From NCBI GenBank assembly GCA_945901195.1, contig CAMDKB010000229.1, positions 1-7,562 on the forward strand: a stretch of DNA of 7,562 bases. Direction: 5' to 3'. Source of the DNA: Rhizobium sp. Q54 (GTDB lineage Bacteria > Pseudomonadota > Alphaproteobacteria > Rhizobiales > Beijerinckiaceae). Below the pieces are notes generated by a model that saw nothing but the letters and a program-made list of their open reading frames with translations, was not told the origin of the DNA and did not search any database. Numbering within the stretch: position 1 is the stretch's first letter; each line of letters opens with the position of its first letter. Of the stretch, positions 1-6,859 are shown in pieces. A program made the position numbers and the translations under genes.

Positions 1-1030
1 GAGCATGCCGCCAGACATATCTCGTCCACGGTGCGGCTTGCGAAAGGTCTGCTGCTGCAAGAGGAATCCACATGAGATAGCCAGGCATCGCCCAGTGCAG
101 CAATATGCTTTGTGACCAGATGCCTACCGCCGTGAACAACGCTACCGGCCCAATGCCGAGGCAGAACAGCAGCCACCGCCGCTCATCCTGCGTTCGGATC
201 TTCCATGCGCGCACGGCCGCCAGAACAAGCGCAAGCCAAAGCCACGGCAAGAGAAACAACGCATGGCCAACCAGAATGACCAAAGACATCCACGGGCGCA
301 GGTATATGGCTGTGGCCCTGCCACCCTGAAACAGGAACGAGGCCCAGTGGTGCTGAGAGTTCCACACGATCACTGGCGTGAACATCAGCAACGCAATGGC
401 CGCGCCAGCATAGGGCCAGGGCGTTGCCAGCCAGCGCCTGTGCCGTGTTGTCAGCAGGAACAGGCCCGTTCCCGCAAAAAGGAAGATCCCATGATATTTG
501 GAGAGCATCGCAAAGCCGCCCCAAATACCTGCGGCGAGCCAGAGAAAGGGCTTGTCTGGCTGAACAAACAGGACGCGGCCGATGCAGATCGCGCCGCACG
601 CCAGACCTAACAGCAATGGCCCATCGGGAAGCACCCACGTGCCTGTGGTGATGCCCAGCACCGGGGCACAATTCAGGATCAGCGCTGCCAGAAATCCTGT
701 ATTTGCATCGAACAAGATTTCGCCAAGGCGATAGATCTGCCAGGTCGTGGCTGCAAACAGCAGGATGAAAGGCAGGCGAACGCCCAGTCCCGTCTCGACG
801 CCAAAAACTTGTCCACCAAACCAAGACAGCCACCAGGCCAGAGGCGGATGATCATAGGCGCTCAACGCCAGCTCGCGACCGGTGGCGACGGTGTAACTCT
901 CGTCGACACCAAGGCCGGTCGAGAGCGCAAACATCACGCGCGCCAGAAATGTTACGCCGATGAGGAGCGCTACGCGATTGCGGGGCTGCGAGAAGAATTC
1001 AGGCTGCGGCGAAAGCGCCGTAGGTCTCAC
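1..1030 (-). CDS. GT39/PMT_2-family membrane glycosyltransferase, 3' end outside window
   Basis: The frame is open from a GTG at 1030 down to base 1, 343 codons, so the C-terminus is missing. It begins MRPTALSPQPEFFSQ and then runs into a hydrophobic segment (about residues 20-37). I see the hallmarks of polyprenyl-phosphate-sugar-dependent glycosyltransferases of the ArnT/PMT_2 class: an Asp-Glu pair in the first outer loop (D43-E44, in GVDESY), then DHPPLAWW at 60-67, LPDGPLLL near 134-141 and LSKYHG at 176-181, followed by repeated transmembrane stretches. Family knowledge says these inner-membrane proteins move a sugar from a lipid carrier to a lipid or protein at the periplasmic face; the acceptor here is unknown. 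The GTG start is favoured because a perfect AGGAGG (1038-1043) sits 7 nt upstream and the start overlaps the upstream stop as GTGA. It is therefore probably translationally coupled to the molybdenum hydroxylase gene. Confidence 0.85.
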   Translation of the reverse strand, partial: MRPTALSPQPEFFSQPRNRVALLIGVTFLARVMFALSTGLGVDESYTVATGRELALSAYDHPPLAWWLSWFGGQVFGVETGLGVRLPFILLFAATTWQIYRLGEILFDANTGFLAALILNCAPVLGITTGTWVLPDGPLLLGLACGAICIGRVLFVQPDKPFLWLAAGIWGGFAMLSKYHGIFLFAGTGLFLLTTRHRRWLATPWPYAGAAIALLMFTPVIVWNSQHHWASFLFQGGRATAIYLRPWMSLVILVGHALFLLPWLWLALVLAAVRAWKIRTQDERRWLLFCLGIGPVALFTAVGIWSQSILLHWAMPGYLMWIPLAAADLSQAAPWTRYVWRHA

Positions 1031-3375
1031 CCCCGCGCCTCCTGGATCGCCCGCCAGACGCGCTCAGGCGTCGTGGGCATTTCCACGTGTTTGACACCCA
1101 GTTCGCTGAGCGCATCCACAACTGCGTTTACGACGGCAGCGAGGGCCGGCGTCGTTCCACCTTCGCCCCCCGGCCTGATGCCATAGCGGTGCGAGGTGGC
1201 AGGCACTTCGATCAAGGCCGTGTCATAATTTGGCATGTGATGGGCGCGCGGCATTGCGTAATCCATGAAGGAAGCGCTTAGAACTTGCGCGTCTTTCTGA
1301 TCGGTCACGCAATGTTCGAGCAACGCTTGGCCTGCGCCCTGCGCAACAGCGCCGGCAGTCTGGCCGTGCAGAATGAAGGGATTCACGGCGAGGCCGACAT
1401 CATCAACGCCATACCAGTTGACGATCTGCACCTGGCCTGTATCGGCATCGACCTCGACTTCGCAGATATGGGTGCCTGAAGGAAAGGCGCCCTGCGGGAT
1501 CGTCACGTCGCCTGTGCCATCAAGCTTGCCGCGCAGGTCTGGCGGCAAATCCGGATTGCTTTCGGCTGCTTTTGCCAGTTCGAAAATACCGATGGTCGCG
1601 CCTTTGGCTGAAAAAACGCCGCGCGCAAACGTGACATCGCTTTCCTGCGCCTGCAGCAAATGCGCAGCGATCTTTTTCCCCTTCGTTTTCACCGCTTCCG
1701 TCGCGTCGCCGATGGCGAGCGAGGCAATGCGCATGGAGCGGCCGGAATGGGAACCACCACCAGCGATCACACGGTCCGTGTCATGGGCGACATAGCGGAT
1801 GTTGTCGAAAGGCACGCCGAGCCATTCGCAGATCAATTGCGGGAAGCTGGTTTCATGGCCTTGCCCTGAATTCATCGTACCCAGTACGAGTTCCACATCG
1901 CCATCGCCCGAAATCGTGATTTCCGCACGTTCGCGCGGCGAGCCGCCTGCGCCTTCGATATAATTTGAAATGCCTATGCCGCGATAAAGGCCGCGCTTTT
2001 GCGACTCCGCCTTGCGAGCCGGAAAATTCTGCCAGTCTGCAAGTTGCAGCGCTTTTTCCATGCCCATGAGATATTCGCCGTTGTCATAGGTGATGCCGAC
2101 GGCATTGGTGTAGGGGAAGGCGTCGGGCGGGATTAAGTTGCGGCGGCGCAGATCGGCAGGATCAAAGCCACATTCATCCGCCGCCTTGTCGACAAGCCGC
2201 TCGATCACATAGATGGCCTCGGGCCGGCCAGCGCTGCGATACGGCGTTGTCGGCACGGTATTGGTCATGACTGCACGGCCACGGAAATGCACGTGCGGGA
2301 TTTTGTACACGCCCTGCATGATGCCAAGGCCCTTGCGCATCGGCGTGAAGTGCGCGGTATAAGCGCCGATATTACTGATATTGCTGCCGCGCATGGCCAG
2401 AAAATGACCTTCCGCATCCAGCGCCAGTTCCGCCTCCACGTAGAGGTCCCGGCCCTGATAATCGGTGAGGAAACATTCACTGCGATCGGCAACCCATTTG
2501 ACCGGCCGCCCCAGCTTTCTGGCCGCCCAGGGCAACAGCGCATATTCGGGAAAGAACGTGTTGCGCGTGCCGAAATTGCCGCCCATGTCACCCGAGAATG
2601 CGCGGCAATGATCGTGGTCCACATGCAAAATCTGCGCGAGTTGCTGACGTTCTTTCACGACGCCGCCGCCCGATCCCGCACGCACCGCATATTTGCCCAG
2701 CGCCTCGTCGAAAAAGCCGATGGCGTTGCGCGGCTCCATGGGGCTGCCGGTGACGCGCTTGATCCAGGTGTCGAGTTTCACGATGTATTTGGCTTTGGCA
2801 AAGGCGGCCTCAGTGGCGGCCTTGTCGCCGACTGTGCAATCAAGCGAGATATTTGAAGGGCGCTCGTCCCAGACCACGGGCGCGCCGGGCGTGAGCGCGT
2901 CAACCGCACGGGCGACTGCTGGCAGCGGCTGGTATTTGACTTCCACCAGCGCGGCTGCATCAATCGCCTGTGCACGCGTTTCGGCCACCACCATGGCGAC
3001 GGGCTCACCCGTGAAGCGCACGCGTTCTGACGGCATGGCCGGATGATCGTTGAGGAAAACCTTGAAGTCTGCCGCAATGATCAGCTTTACGTCTGGCGCG
3101 CCATCCCATTTGGGATCGTGCGGAATGGGGCCGAGTCCATCGGCCTTCACGTCCGCGCCAGTCAGAATGGTGATGACACCCGGAGACTTCCGGGCAGCGT
3201 CCGAGTTGATCCCGAGTATCTTCGCGTGGGCATGCGGGCATCGTACCATGGCTGCATGGCAGAGGTTTTCCGGGACGGAATCGTCGGTGAAGAGCCCCTT
3301 GCCAGTCAACAGCCGCAGGTCTTCCTTGCGCTTGAGCGGCGCCCCGATACCTTGCGCGGATTTGAGATCGTCCAT
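1027..3375 (-). CDS. Xanthine dehydrogenase/CoxL-family molybdopterin-binding subunit
   Basis: The protein is 782 aa from the ATG at 3375 (MDDLKSAQG), the usual size for aerobic CO dehydrogenase-like large subunits. An in-frame start at 3450 would add 25 basic residues unlike the family N-terminus. The order fits the family: an a/b hammerhead domain (about residues 20-130), then molybdenum-cofactor domains. Visible motifs are FTGEPVAMVVAET (121-133), SPMEPR (211-216), GDMGGNFG (262-269), PYRSAGRPEA (378-387), GQGHET (504-509), DTDR (532-535) and the catalytic-glutamate motif GGEGG with E738. PYRSAGR replaces the AYxCSFR loop of true CO dehydrogenase, so this is a form II-like hydroxylase of unknown substrate. 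Such enzymes hydroxylate heterocycles or aldehydes with water and pass electrons to [2Fe-2S] and FAD partners. Neither partner is encoded beside it. The ribosome-binding site (AGGGAAG) is weak. The gene is divergent from the Bug protein gene. Confidence 0.9.
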   Translation of the reverse strand: MDDLKSAQGIGAPLKRKEDLRLLTGKGLFTDDSVPENLCHAAMVRCPHAHAKILGINSDAARKSPGVITILTGADVKADGLGPIPHDPKWDGAPDVKLIIAADFKVFLNDHPAMPSERVRFTGEPVAMVVAETRAQAIDAAALVEVKYQPLPAVARAVDALTPGAPVVWDERPSNISLDCTVGDKAATEAAFAKAKYIVKLDTWIKRVTGSPMEPRNAIGFFDEALGKYAVRAGSGGGVVKERQQLAQILHVDHDHCRAFSGDMGGNFGTRNTFFPEYALLPWAARKLGRPVKWVADRSECFLTDYQGRDLYVEAELALDAEGHFLAMRGSNISNIGAYTAHFTPMRKGLGIMQGVYKIPHVHFRGRAVMTNTVPTTPYRSAGRPEAIYVIERLVDKAADECGFDPADLRRRNLIPPDAFPYTNAVGITYDNGEYLMGMEKALQLADWQNFPARKAESQKRGLYRGIGISNYIEGAGGSPRERAEITISGDGDVELVLGTMNSGQGHETSFPQLICEWLGVPFDNIRYVAHDTDRVIAGGGSHSGRSMRIASLAIGDATEAVKTKGKKIAAHLLQAQESDVTFARGVFSAKGATIGIFELAKAAESNPDLPPDLRGKLDGTGDVTIPQGAFPSGTHICEVEVDADTGQVQIVNWYGVDDVGLAVNPFILHGQTAGAVAQGAGQALLEHCVTDQKDAQVLSASFMDYAMPRAHHMPNYDTALIEVPATSHRYGIRPGGEGGTTPALAAVVNAVVDALSELGVKHVEMPTTPERVWRAIQEARG
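1038..1043 (-). promoter_or_regulatory. Consensus Shine-Dalgarno for the glycosyltransferase, inside the preceding gene
   Basis: AGGAGG on the minus strand lies 7 nt before the GTG at 1028-1030 and within the last codons of the hydroxylase gene. It decides the GTG start of the glycosyltransferase and supports coupling through the GTGA stop/start overlap. Confidence 0.8.
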
Positions 3376-3678
3376 AGGCTTCTTCCCTGTTGTTTTTGGC
3401 CGTATCAGGCGCATTCGATTTCTCGCGGCCACCATACTATGTTCGGCCATGGCGGCAACAGCGGCATAGTGTGCGAGGGGAGGTCATCGGGTGAGAGAAC
3501 ATCAAGCCTGTTCGCATGGTAAGGGCGCTGCGCAGGTTCGCGCTTCAAACCGGATTCTTCGCGACTACCCCTGCTGGCCACAAGATCTCACTCACAGGGT
3601 TTCCTCGTTCCTGTCGTTGCGCGCCCGCTGGACGAGGACACGCTTCAAAAGATCATCAACTTGAATGGAGGGATTCAC
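3376..3678. promoter_or_regulatory. Divergent intergenic promoter region (hydroxylase / Bug protein)
   Basis: About 300 bp separate two divergent starts and hold no convincing gene; ORFs here are frame shadows. It must carry both promoters, but I see no clear -35/-10 pair. Two weak dyads could be operators: CATACTATG (3433-3441) against CATAGTGTG (3465-3473), 8 of 9 positions complementary, and GAACA-N7-TGTTC (3497-3513). The shared location hints that the flanking genes may answer to one regulator, but no regulator gene is present in the window. Confidence 0.5.
3667..3671 (+). promoter_or_regulatory. Shine-Dalgarno deciding the Bug protein start
   Basis: GGAGG lies 7 nt before the ATG at 3679. 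It would fall inside the coding sequence if the in-frame TTG at 3661 were used, so ATG 3679 is the better start. Confidence 0.75.
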
Positions 3679-4752
3679 ATGGCCAGATTTCGCAAGATCC
3701 CTGCGCTGATGCTTGCACTGAACCCTGCAGTGATACTTGCACTGATCCCTGCACTGATCCTTGCAGCCGCAGCAACGCCTGCGCTCGCACAGGATGCCCA
3801 GACCTTTTTCAAGGACAAGCAGATACGCATCATCGTCGGCTCGGCGGCGGGCGGTGGTTATGACGTCAATGCGCGAGCGCTGGTCCGCCATTATGGCCGG
3901 CATATTCCCGGCGCGCCCACGTTTGTCGTGCAGACACTGGTGGGCGCGGGCAGCATTGCACTTGGCAATGTGATGCAGGGCTCTACGCCGCGCGATGGCA
4001 CGGTGATCGGCTCGCCAATCAACGGCATGCCGACTTCGGTTTTGTTTACGCCTGAAGTGACGAAATACGATCCGGAGAAATTCATCTGGATTGGCAGTTC
4101 CAACCGCGAAACGCAGGTTTCTTATTCATGGCATGCGTCAGGGATTAGAAGCCTCGAAGATCTCAAGACCAGGGATTATCTCGCGGGCGCGACCGCGCCG
4201 GGCACAACGCAGGTGGATTATCCGCTCGTGGCAGCAGCGCTGTTTGGCCTGCGCTACAAAGTCATCAGCGGCTATAAATCCACGACCGACATTCACCTCG
4301 CAATGGAGCGCGGCGAAGTGGAGGGCATGGGCTCCAACGGCTGGTTGAGCCTGAAGACGCTGCACGAGGACTGGGTGCGCGACAAGAAGATACATCTTCT
4401 GGTGCAGTTCAATTTCGAGGCGAACAAGGAAATCCCGGACGTGCCGACGATTTTCACGCTGGCGAAAACCGAAGCCGAGCGGCAGGCGCTGGCGTTGATG
4501 GTGGCAAGGCTCGAATACGGCCGCCCCTTCTTCCTGCCGCCTGATGTACCCGCCGACCGCGTGGCGGTCCTGCGCCGCGCCTTCGACGCCACGATGAAGG
4601 ATCCCGAATTTCTCGCCGAAGCTGAAAAGCTGAAACTGGATATCGATCCGTTGACCGGCGAAAAGGTGCAGGACCTCATCAAGTCCGTAATGGCGACCCC
4701 GCCCGAAGTGGTCGCGCGGGTGAAGAAAGCGCTGGAGGGCGGGGGGAAGTGA
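3679..4752 (+). CDS. Bug/TctC-family periplasmic substrate-binding protein
   Basis: The product is 357 aa. It starts with a Sec-type signal peptide: MARFRK, a long Ala/Leu/Ile core, and a likely cleavage after ALA at 37, giving a mature QDAQTFF start. The mature protein has the family's N-terminal strand and ligand loop, DKQIRIIVGSAAGGGYDVNAR (about residues 46-66; G58-G59-G60-Y61-D62), followed by VVQTLVGAGSIALGNVM and TPRDGTVIG, the counterparts of the usual NkpGAgG and PDGyTl segments. Family knowledge: these bind small, often aromatic or di/tricarboxylic acids in the periplasm for tripartite tricarboxylate transporters, and many are orphans. No TctA or TctB membrane partner is visible here. 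The neighbours (molybdenum hydroxylase, flavin monooxygenase) suggest, but do not prove, an aromatic or heterocyclic carboxylate ligand. The signal peptide is encoded by a tandem repeat. Confidence 0.88.
   Translation: MARFRKIPALMLALNPAVILALIPALILAAAATPALAQDAQTFFKDKQIRIIVGSAAGGGYDVNARALVRHYGRHIPGAPTFVVQTLVGAGSIALGNVMQGSTPRDGTVIGSPINGMPTSVLFTPEVTKYDPEKFIWIGSSNRETQVSYSWHASGIRSLEDLKTRDYLAGATAPGTTQVDYPLVAAALFGLRYKVISGYKSTTDIHLAMERGEVEGMGSNGWLSLKTLHEDWVRDKKIHLLVQFNFEANKEIPDVPTIFTLAKTEAERQALALMVARLEYGRPFFLPPDVPADRVAVLRRAFDATMKDPEFLAEAEKLKLDIDPLTGEKVQDLIKSVMATPPEVVARVKKALEGGGK
3697..3768 (+). repeat. Three 24-bp tandem repeats encoding the signal-peptide core
   Basis: Units at 3697-3720, 3721-3744 and 3745-3768 encode IPALMLAL, NPAVILAL and IPALILAA. 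Pairwise identity counted by eye is 20/24 (1-2), 18/24 (2-3) and 19/24 (1-3). The period is a multiple of three, so the frame is kept and each unit adds eight hydrophobic residues. Confidence 0.85.
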
Positions 4753-4864
4753 TCCCCGCCGTCTTGGAGCTGTGCTGGTAACGGCAAACAGGCGCGAGTT
4801 CGACCGGGTGCCGGGGCTTATGGTGAAAGACTGGGGAAGCTGATTGTTGCTGATACCAATGGCG

Positions 4865-4894
4865 GTTTCTATTGACCCATGGGTCAATAGAAAC
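4865..4894. repeat. Perfect 30-bp palindrome with no spacer
   Basis: The left arm GTTTCTATTGACCC is followed by AT and then the exact complementary arm GGGTCAATAGAAAC. It begins at the base directly after the 12-bp left outer repeat. It lies 112 bp past the Bug gene stop and is not followed by a T-run, so it is not a standard terminator. It could be a protein-binding site, a cruciform or a mobile-element end. Confidence 0.85.
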
Positions 4895-4930
4895 ATCCGG
4901 CGGATCAACCAGTTCTAAACAAAGAACCGC

Positions 4931-4980
4931 GCGCGTTCGCGCTTGCCAACAACGATCTGTCAAACCTCATCACCGTTGGT
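4931..4980 (+). repeat. Direct repeat copy A (50 bp)
   Basis: Aligned without gaps to 5211-5260 it matches at 42 of 50 positions, and the first 20 bases are identical. CCAAC (4946-4950) and GTTGG (4975-4979) can pair, but the middle of the stem is degenerate, so this looks like the decayed copy. Confidence 0.75.
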
Positions 4981-5019
4981 AACATTCAAGACATCGCACG
5001 CATCTTCGGGCGCTGGTTT

Positions 5020-5043
5020 CGCATGACGATCCGCATGACGATC
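5020..5043 (+). repeat. Perfect 12-bp tandem duplication
   Basis: CGCATGACGATC occurs twice in succession (5020-5031 and 5032-5043) inside the region between the two direct repeats. It is probably a slippage product. Confidence 0.7.
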
Positions 5044-5123
5044 CCGGCGCTGTGGCCGGTATTGTTTGTTCGGAATGATAGATAGTTTGCAATGCCGGGT
5101 TTGGGACCGGCGTGGCAAATCCA

Positions 5124-5140
5124 GCGCCCCACCGGGGCGC
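5124..5140. repeat. GC-rich hairpin, 7-bp stem and 3-nt loop
   Basis: GCGCCCC, then ACC, then GGGGCGC form a perfect stem-loop. There is no T-run on either side, so a role as an intrinsic terminator is not supported. It lies about 130 bp past the end of the minus-strand monooxygenase gene. Confidence 0.5.
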
Positions 5141-5203
5141 AGAGAGAACGGCGCGGGGGCGTGTGGTCCTGCGCGACCTCCAAAGAAAGATCACAGAACT
5201 GAG

Positions 5204-5260
5204 ACCAATGGCGCGTTCGCGCTTGCCAACGGTGATGAGTCAAACTTCATCGCCATTGGT
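5204..5260 (+). repeat. Direct repeat copy B, with two competing hairpins
   Basis: The part at 5211-5260 is the second copy of the 50-bp repeat. The unit is bounded by ACCAATGGCG (5204-5213) and its exact complement CGCCATTGGT (5251-5260). A second, inner stem pairs 5226-5239 with 5246-5259 (one mismatch, two G-T pairs, 6-nt loop) and uses the same right arm. The hairpin starts 8 nt beyond the monooxygenase stop and may act as a 3'-end structure for that transcript, although no T-run follows. Confidence 0.7.
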
Positions 5261-5267
5261 ATAACTT

Positions 5268-6851
5268 CTATCCCCCCACCACCTTCGCCATCACGCCCTT
5301 TGCGTCTGCAGGTGCGGCATCTCCGGTCCAGACCACATATTGATCCGGCCGCACGAGCACCATTTTCGCTTCGTATTTTTCGCGGCCGCCAGCGAAGGTG
5401 TCGCGCACCACCTTGAACGGGATTCCCAGCCCGCGTGCAGCCTCTTCAAAGCCATGCACAGCTGCCTCATCACTATCGAACGCCAGCAGCGTAAAGCCCG
5501 TTCCCAGTTCCTCGAATACGTTGCGGCCTGATGACAATGGCGCTGGCGTCAGGTGATGGCCGGCGCGCGCCTTGTACATGTGCTGGCCGTGTGCGGAACA
5601 TTTGCCGCCCGGCGGACCACACACGACGGGGGAGCCTTCAAAGTTCGGCTCGTAGCTGGCATGCCTTGACCAGCCCTCATGTTCGAGCCGTGTCCAGGCC
5701 GCTTCGAATTCGGCCTTGTCCTTGTTGGGGTTATAACGCGCGAGAAATTCGCCTTCTTCCCGGATGCGCGCCGCGATGAAGTCCTCACCCGTCTCATGAA
5801 ATACAGGGCGGCGTTCGTCACTGTAGGATTGCAGCAACTTCTCGCTGCCCCAGCCATTCAGACGCGCTTCCAGCTTCCAGCCAAGATTGACGATGTCTTC
5901 AAGACCATTGTTGAGGCCAAAGCCGCCATAGGGCGGATGCGAATGGGCAGCGTCGCCGGCAATGAATATGCGTCCCGACTGGTATTTGTCCGCCACCGCG
6001 ACGCGCAGATCCCAGAAGCCGACATGATCGAATTCGGCCTTGAACTTGAAGCCCGCGGTCTTTTCGATGAGACCGTGGAAATCAAAATTGTCCACACGGG
6101 TTTCGACCGGAACGGGTGCGTGAAAGAACCAGCCTTCGCCCACATCGATGCGGCCGAAGAATTGCCAATAGCCATTGAGCGCGGGATCAAGGACGCGGTA
6201 GGTGGAGCGCTCTGGAAAACGCTTCAGGCCCTCGTGCAATTCCTTCGAGCGGAAAACAGCGAGCAACATCTTCTGATCGAAATCCGAACCGCCGCGTTGG
6301 ATGCCGGCAAAATCACGCACGGTTGAGTGCGCGCCATCGCAGCCAACGACGTATTCAGACTCCAGCACATGCGTGGTTGTGCTGCCCTCTTCGGTTACAG
6401 TGACCCGCACGCCATTGGCATCCTGCTCGATATTCGACGCATTCCAGCCGAACAGATTTGTGACGCCCGGCACTGTCGCCAACTTCTTGCGCAGCACATC
6501 TTCCATGCGATATTGCGGAAGGCGTTCATTATCCTGAAAATAATAGGAGCGGACGACCTCGCGGCCAGCAGGTGCGTGCCAGTATTCGCTCATCAGATTG
6601 CCATAGGCGGTGAGATTGCCAATCGGATAGCCTGGCGGCATGGCTCTGGCTTCGCGCAACTTGTCGGCGATGCCCCAGAACCAGAAATGTTCGAGGGTCC
6701 GTTGTGTCAGGTTTTGTCCCTTCGGGATATTCTGCAGCCGCTCGCGCTTTTCAATCACGGCGCAGGTAATGCCACGCATGCCCAGGTTCACCGCCAAAGC
6801 CACACCCACAGGACCACCGCCGACGATGACGACCTGAAATTTCTTGTTCAT
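5268..6851 (-). CDS. FAD-dependent aromatic hydroxylase (PheA/TfdB/MhpA-type group A flavoprotein)
   Basis: The product is 527 aa from the ATG at 6851 (MNKKFQVVIVGGGPVG); it is preceded by GGGAGGG at 6860-6866. The 53-codon upstream extension has no family similarity. The Rossmann motif GGGPVG is at 11-16 with E34 ending the second strand, the DG motif GCDGAHSTVR at 170-179, and the FAD-ribityl motif GDAAHSHPPYGGFGLNNG at 299-316. The C-terminal part (about 445-510) has the thioredoxin-like tail typical of phenol hydroxylases and ends in RPDQYVVW (501-508). Members use NAD(P)H and O2 to hydroxylate phenols or aromatic acids in the cytoplasm, with lengths of roughly 500-600 aa. The substrate cannot be told. 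It is transcribed convergently with the Bug protein gene and looks monocistronic within this window. Confidence 0.9.
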   Translation of the reverse strand: MNKKFQVVIVGGGPVGVALAVNLGMRGITCAVIEKRERLQNIPKGQNLTQRTLEHFWFWGIADKLREARAMPPGYPIGNLTAYGNLMSEYWHAPAGREVVRSYYFQDNERLPQYRMEDVLRKKLATVPGVTNLFGWNASNIEQDANGVRVTVTEEGSTTTHVLESEYVVGCDGAHSTVRDFAGIQRGGSDFDQKMLLAVFRSKELHEGLKRFPERSTYRVLDPALNGYWQFFGRIDVGEGWFFHAPVPVETRVDNFDFHGLIEKTAGFKFKAEFDHVGFWDLRVAVADKYQSGRIFIAGDAAHSHPPYGGFGLNNGLEDIVNLGWKLEARLNGWGSEKLLQSYSDERRPVFHETGEDFIAARIREEGEFLARYNPNKDKAEFEAAWTRLEHEGWSRHASYEPNFEGSPVVCGPPGGKCSAHGQHMYKARAGHHLTPAPLSSGRNVFEELGTGFTLLAFDSDEAAVHGFEEAARGLGIPFKVVRDTFAGGREKYEAKMVLVRPDQYVVWTGDAAPADAKGVMAKVVGG

Positions 6852-6859
6852 GCCCCAAA

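Larger units (their letters stand above)
4853..5262. repeat. 410-bp segment framed by perfect 12-bp inverted repeats (MITE- or REP-cluster-like)
   Basis: ATACCAATGGCG at 4853-4864 is the exact reverse complement of CGCCATTGGTAT at 5251-5262. Both ends carry TA next to CC/GG, which could be a target dinucleotide or part of the arms. There is no transposase inside. It could be a miniature non-autonomous element or a cluster of intergenic palindromic repeats. Copy number in the genome would decide. Confidence 0.5.
4753..5267. other. Repeat-rich, apparently non-coding region between convergent genes
   Basis: These 515 bp lie between the stop of the Bug gene and the stop of the flavin monooxygenase. 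No ORF here has a family signature or a good ribosome-binding site. Bases 4753-4852 show nothing recognisable. Bases 4853-5262 are bounded by 12-bp inverted repeats and contain the palindrome, direct repeats and hairpins listed separately. I see no canonical hairpin plus T-run terminator for either gene. Confidence 0.7.

Noticed and set aside
183..833. 216-codon minus-strand ORF opposite frame within the left region
   Set aside because: It is out of frame with the glycosyltransferase, which is continuous from 1030 to 1 with clear family motifs.
2287..2856. 189-codon plus-strand ORF antisense to the molybdenum hydroxylase
   Set aside because: The minus-strand protein is continuous and full of family motifs here; the antisense frame is a shadow.
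3592..3903. Cys-rich minus-strand ORF and a plus-strand ORF with DPC repeats
   Set aside because: Both are other-frame readings of the 24-bp tandem repeat in the Bug signal peptide; the repetitive Cys pattern follows from the repeat, not from a real Cys-rich protein.
4753..4875. In-frame readthrough of the Bug gene beyond its stop to a TGA near 4875
   Set aside because: The family ends near the annotated stop, and the extra residues show no motif; this looks like chance openness.
4138..4908. 256-codon minus-strand ORF antisense to the Bug gene
   Set aside because: It is a GC-rich antisense shadow with no family motifs; the plus-strand Bug protein explains the region.
5124..5140. GC-rich hairpin as an intrinsic terminator
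   Set aside because: No T-run follows on either strand, so it is listed only as a hairpin.
4970..5243. Short minus-strand ORFs of 74 and 85 codons starting in the direct repeat
   Set aside because: Both repeat copies yield a similar WQARTR start, which comes from repeat similarity; there is no ribosome-binding site or domain signal.
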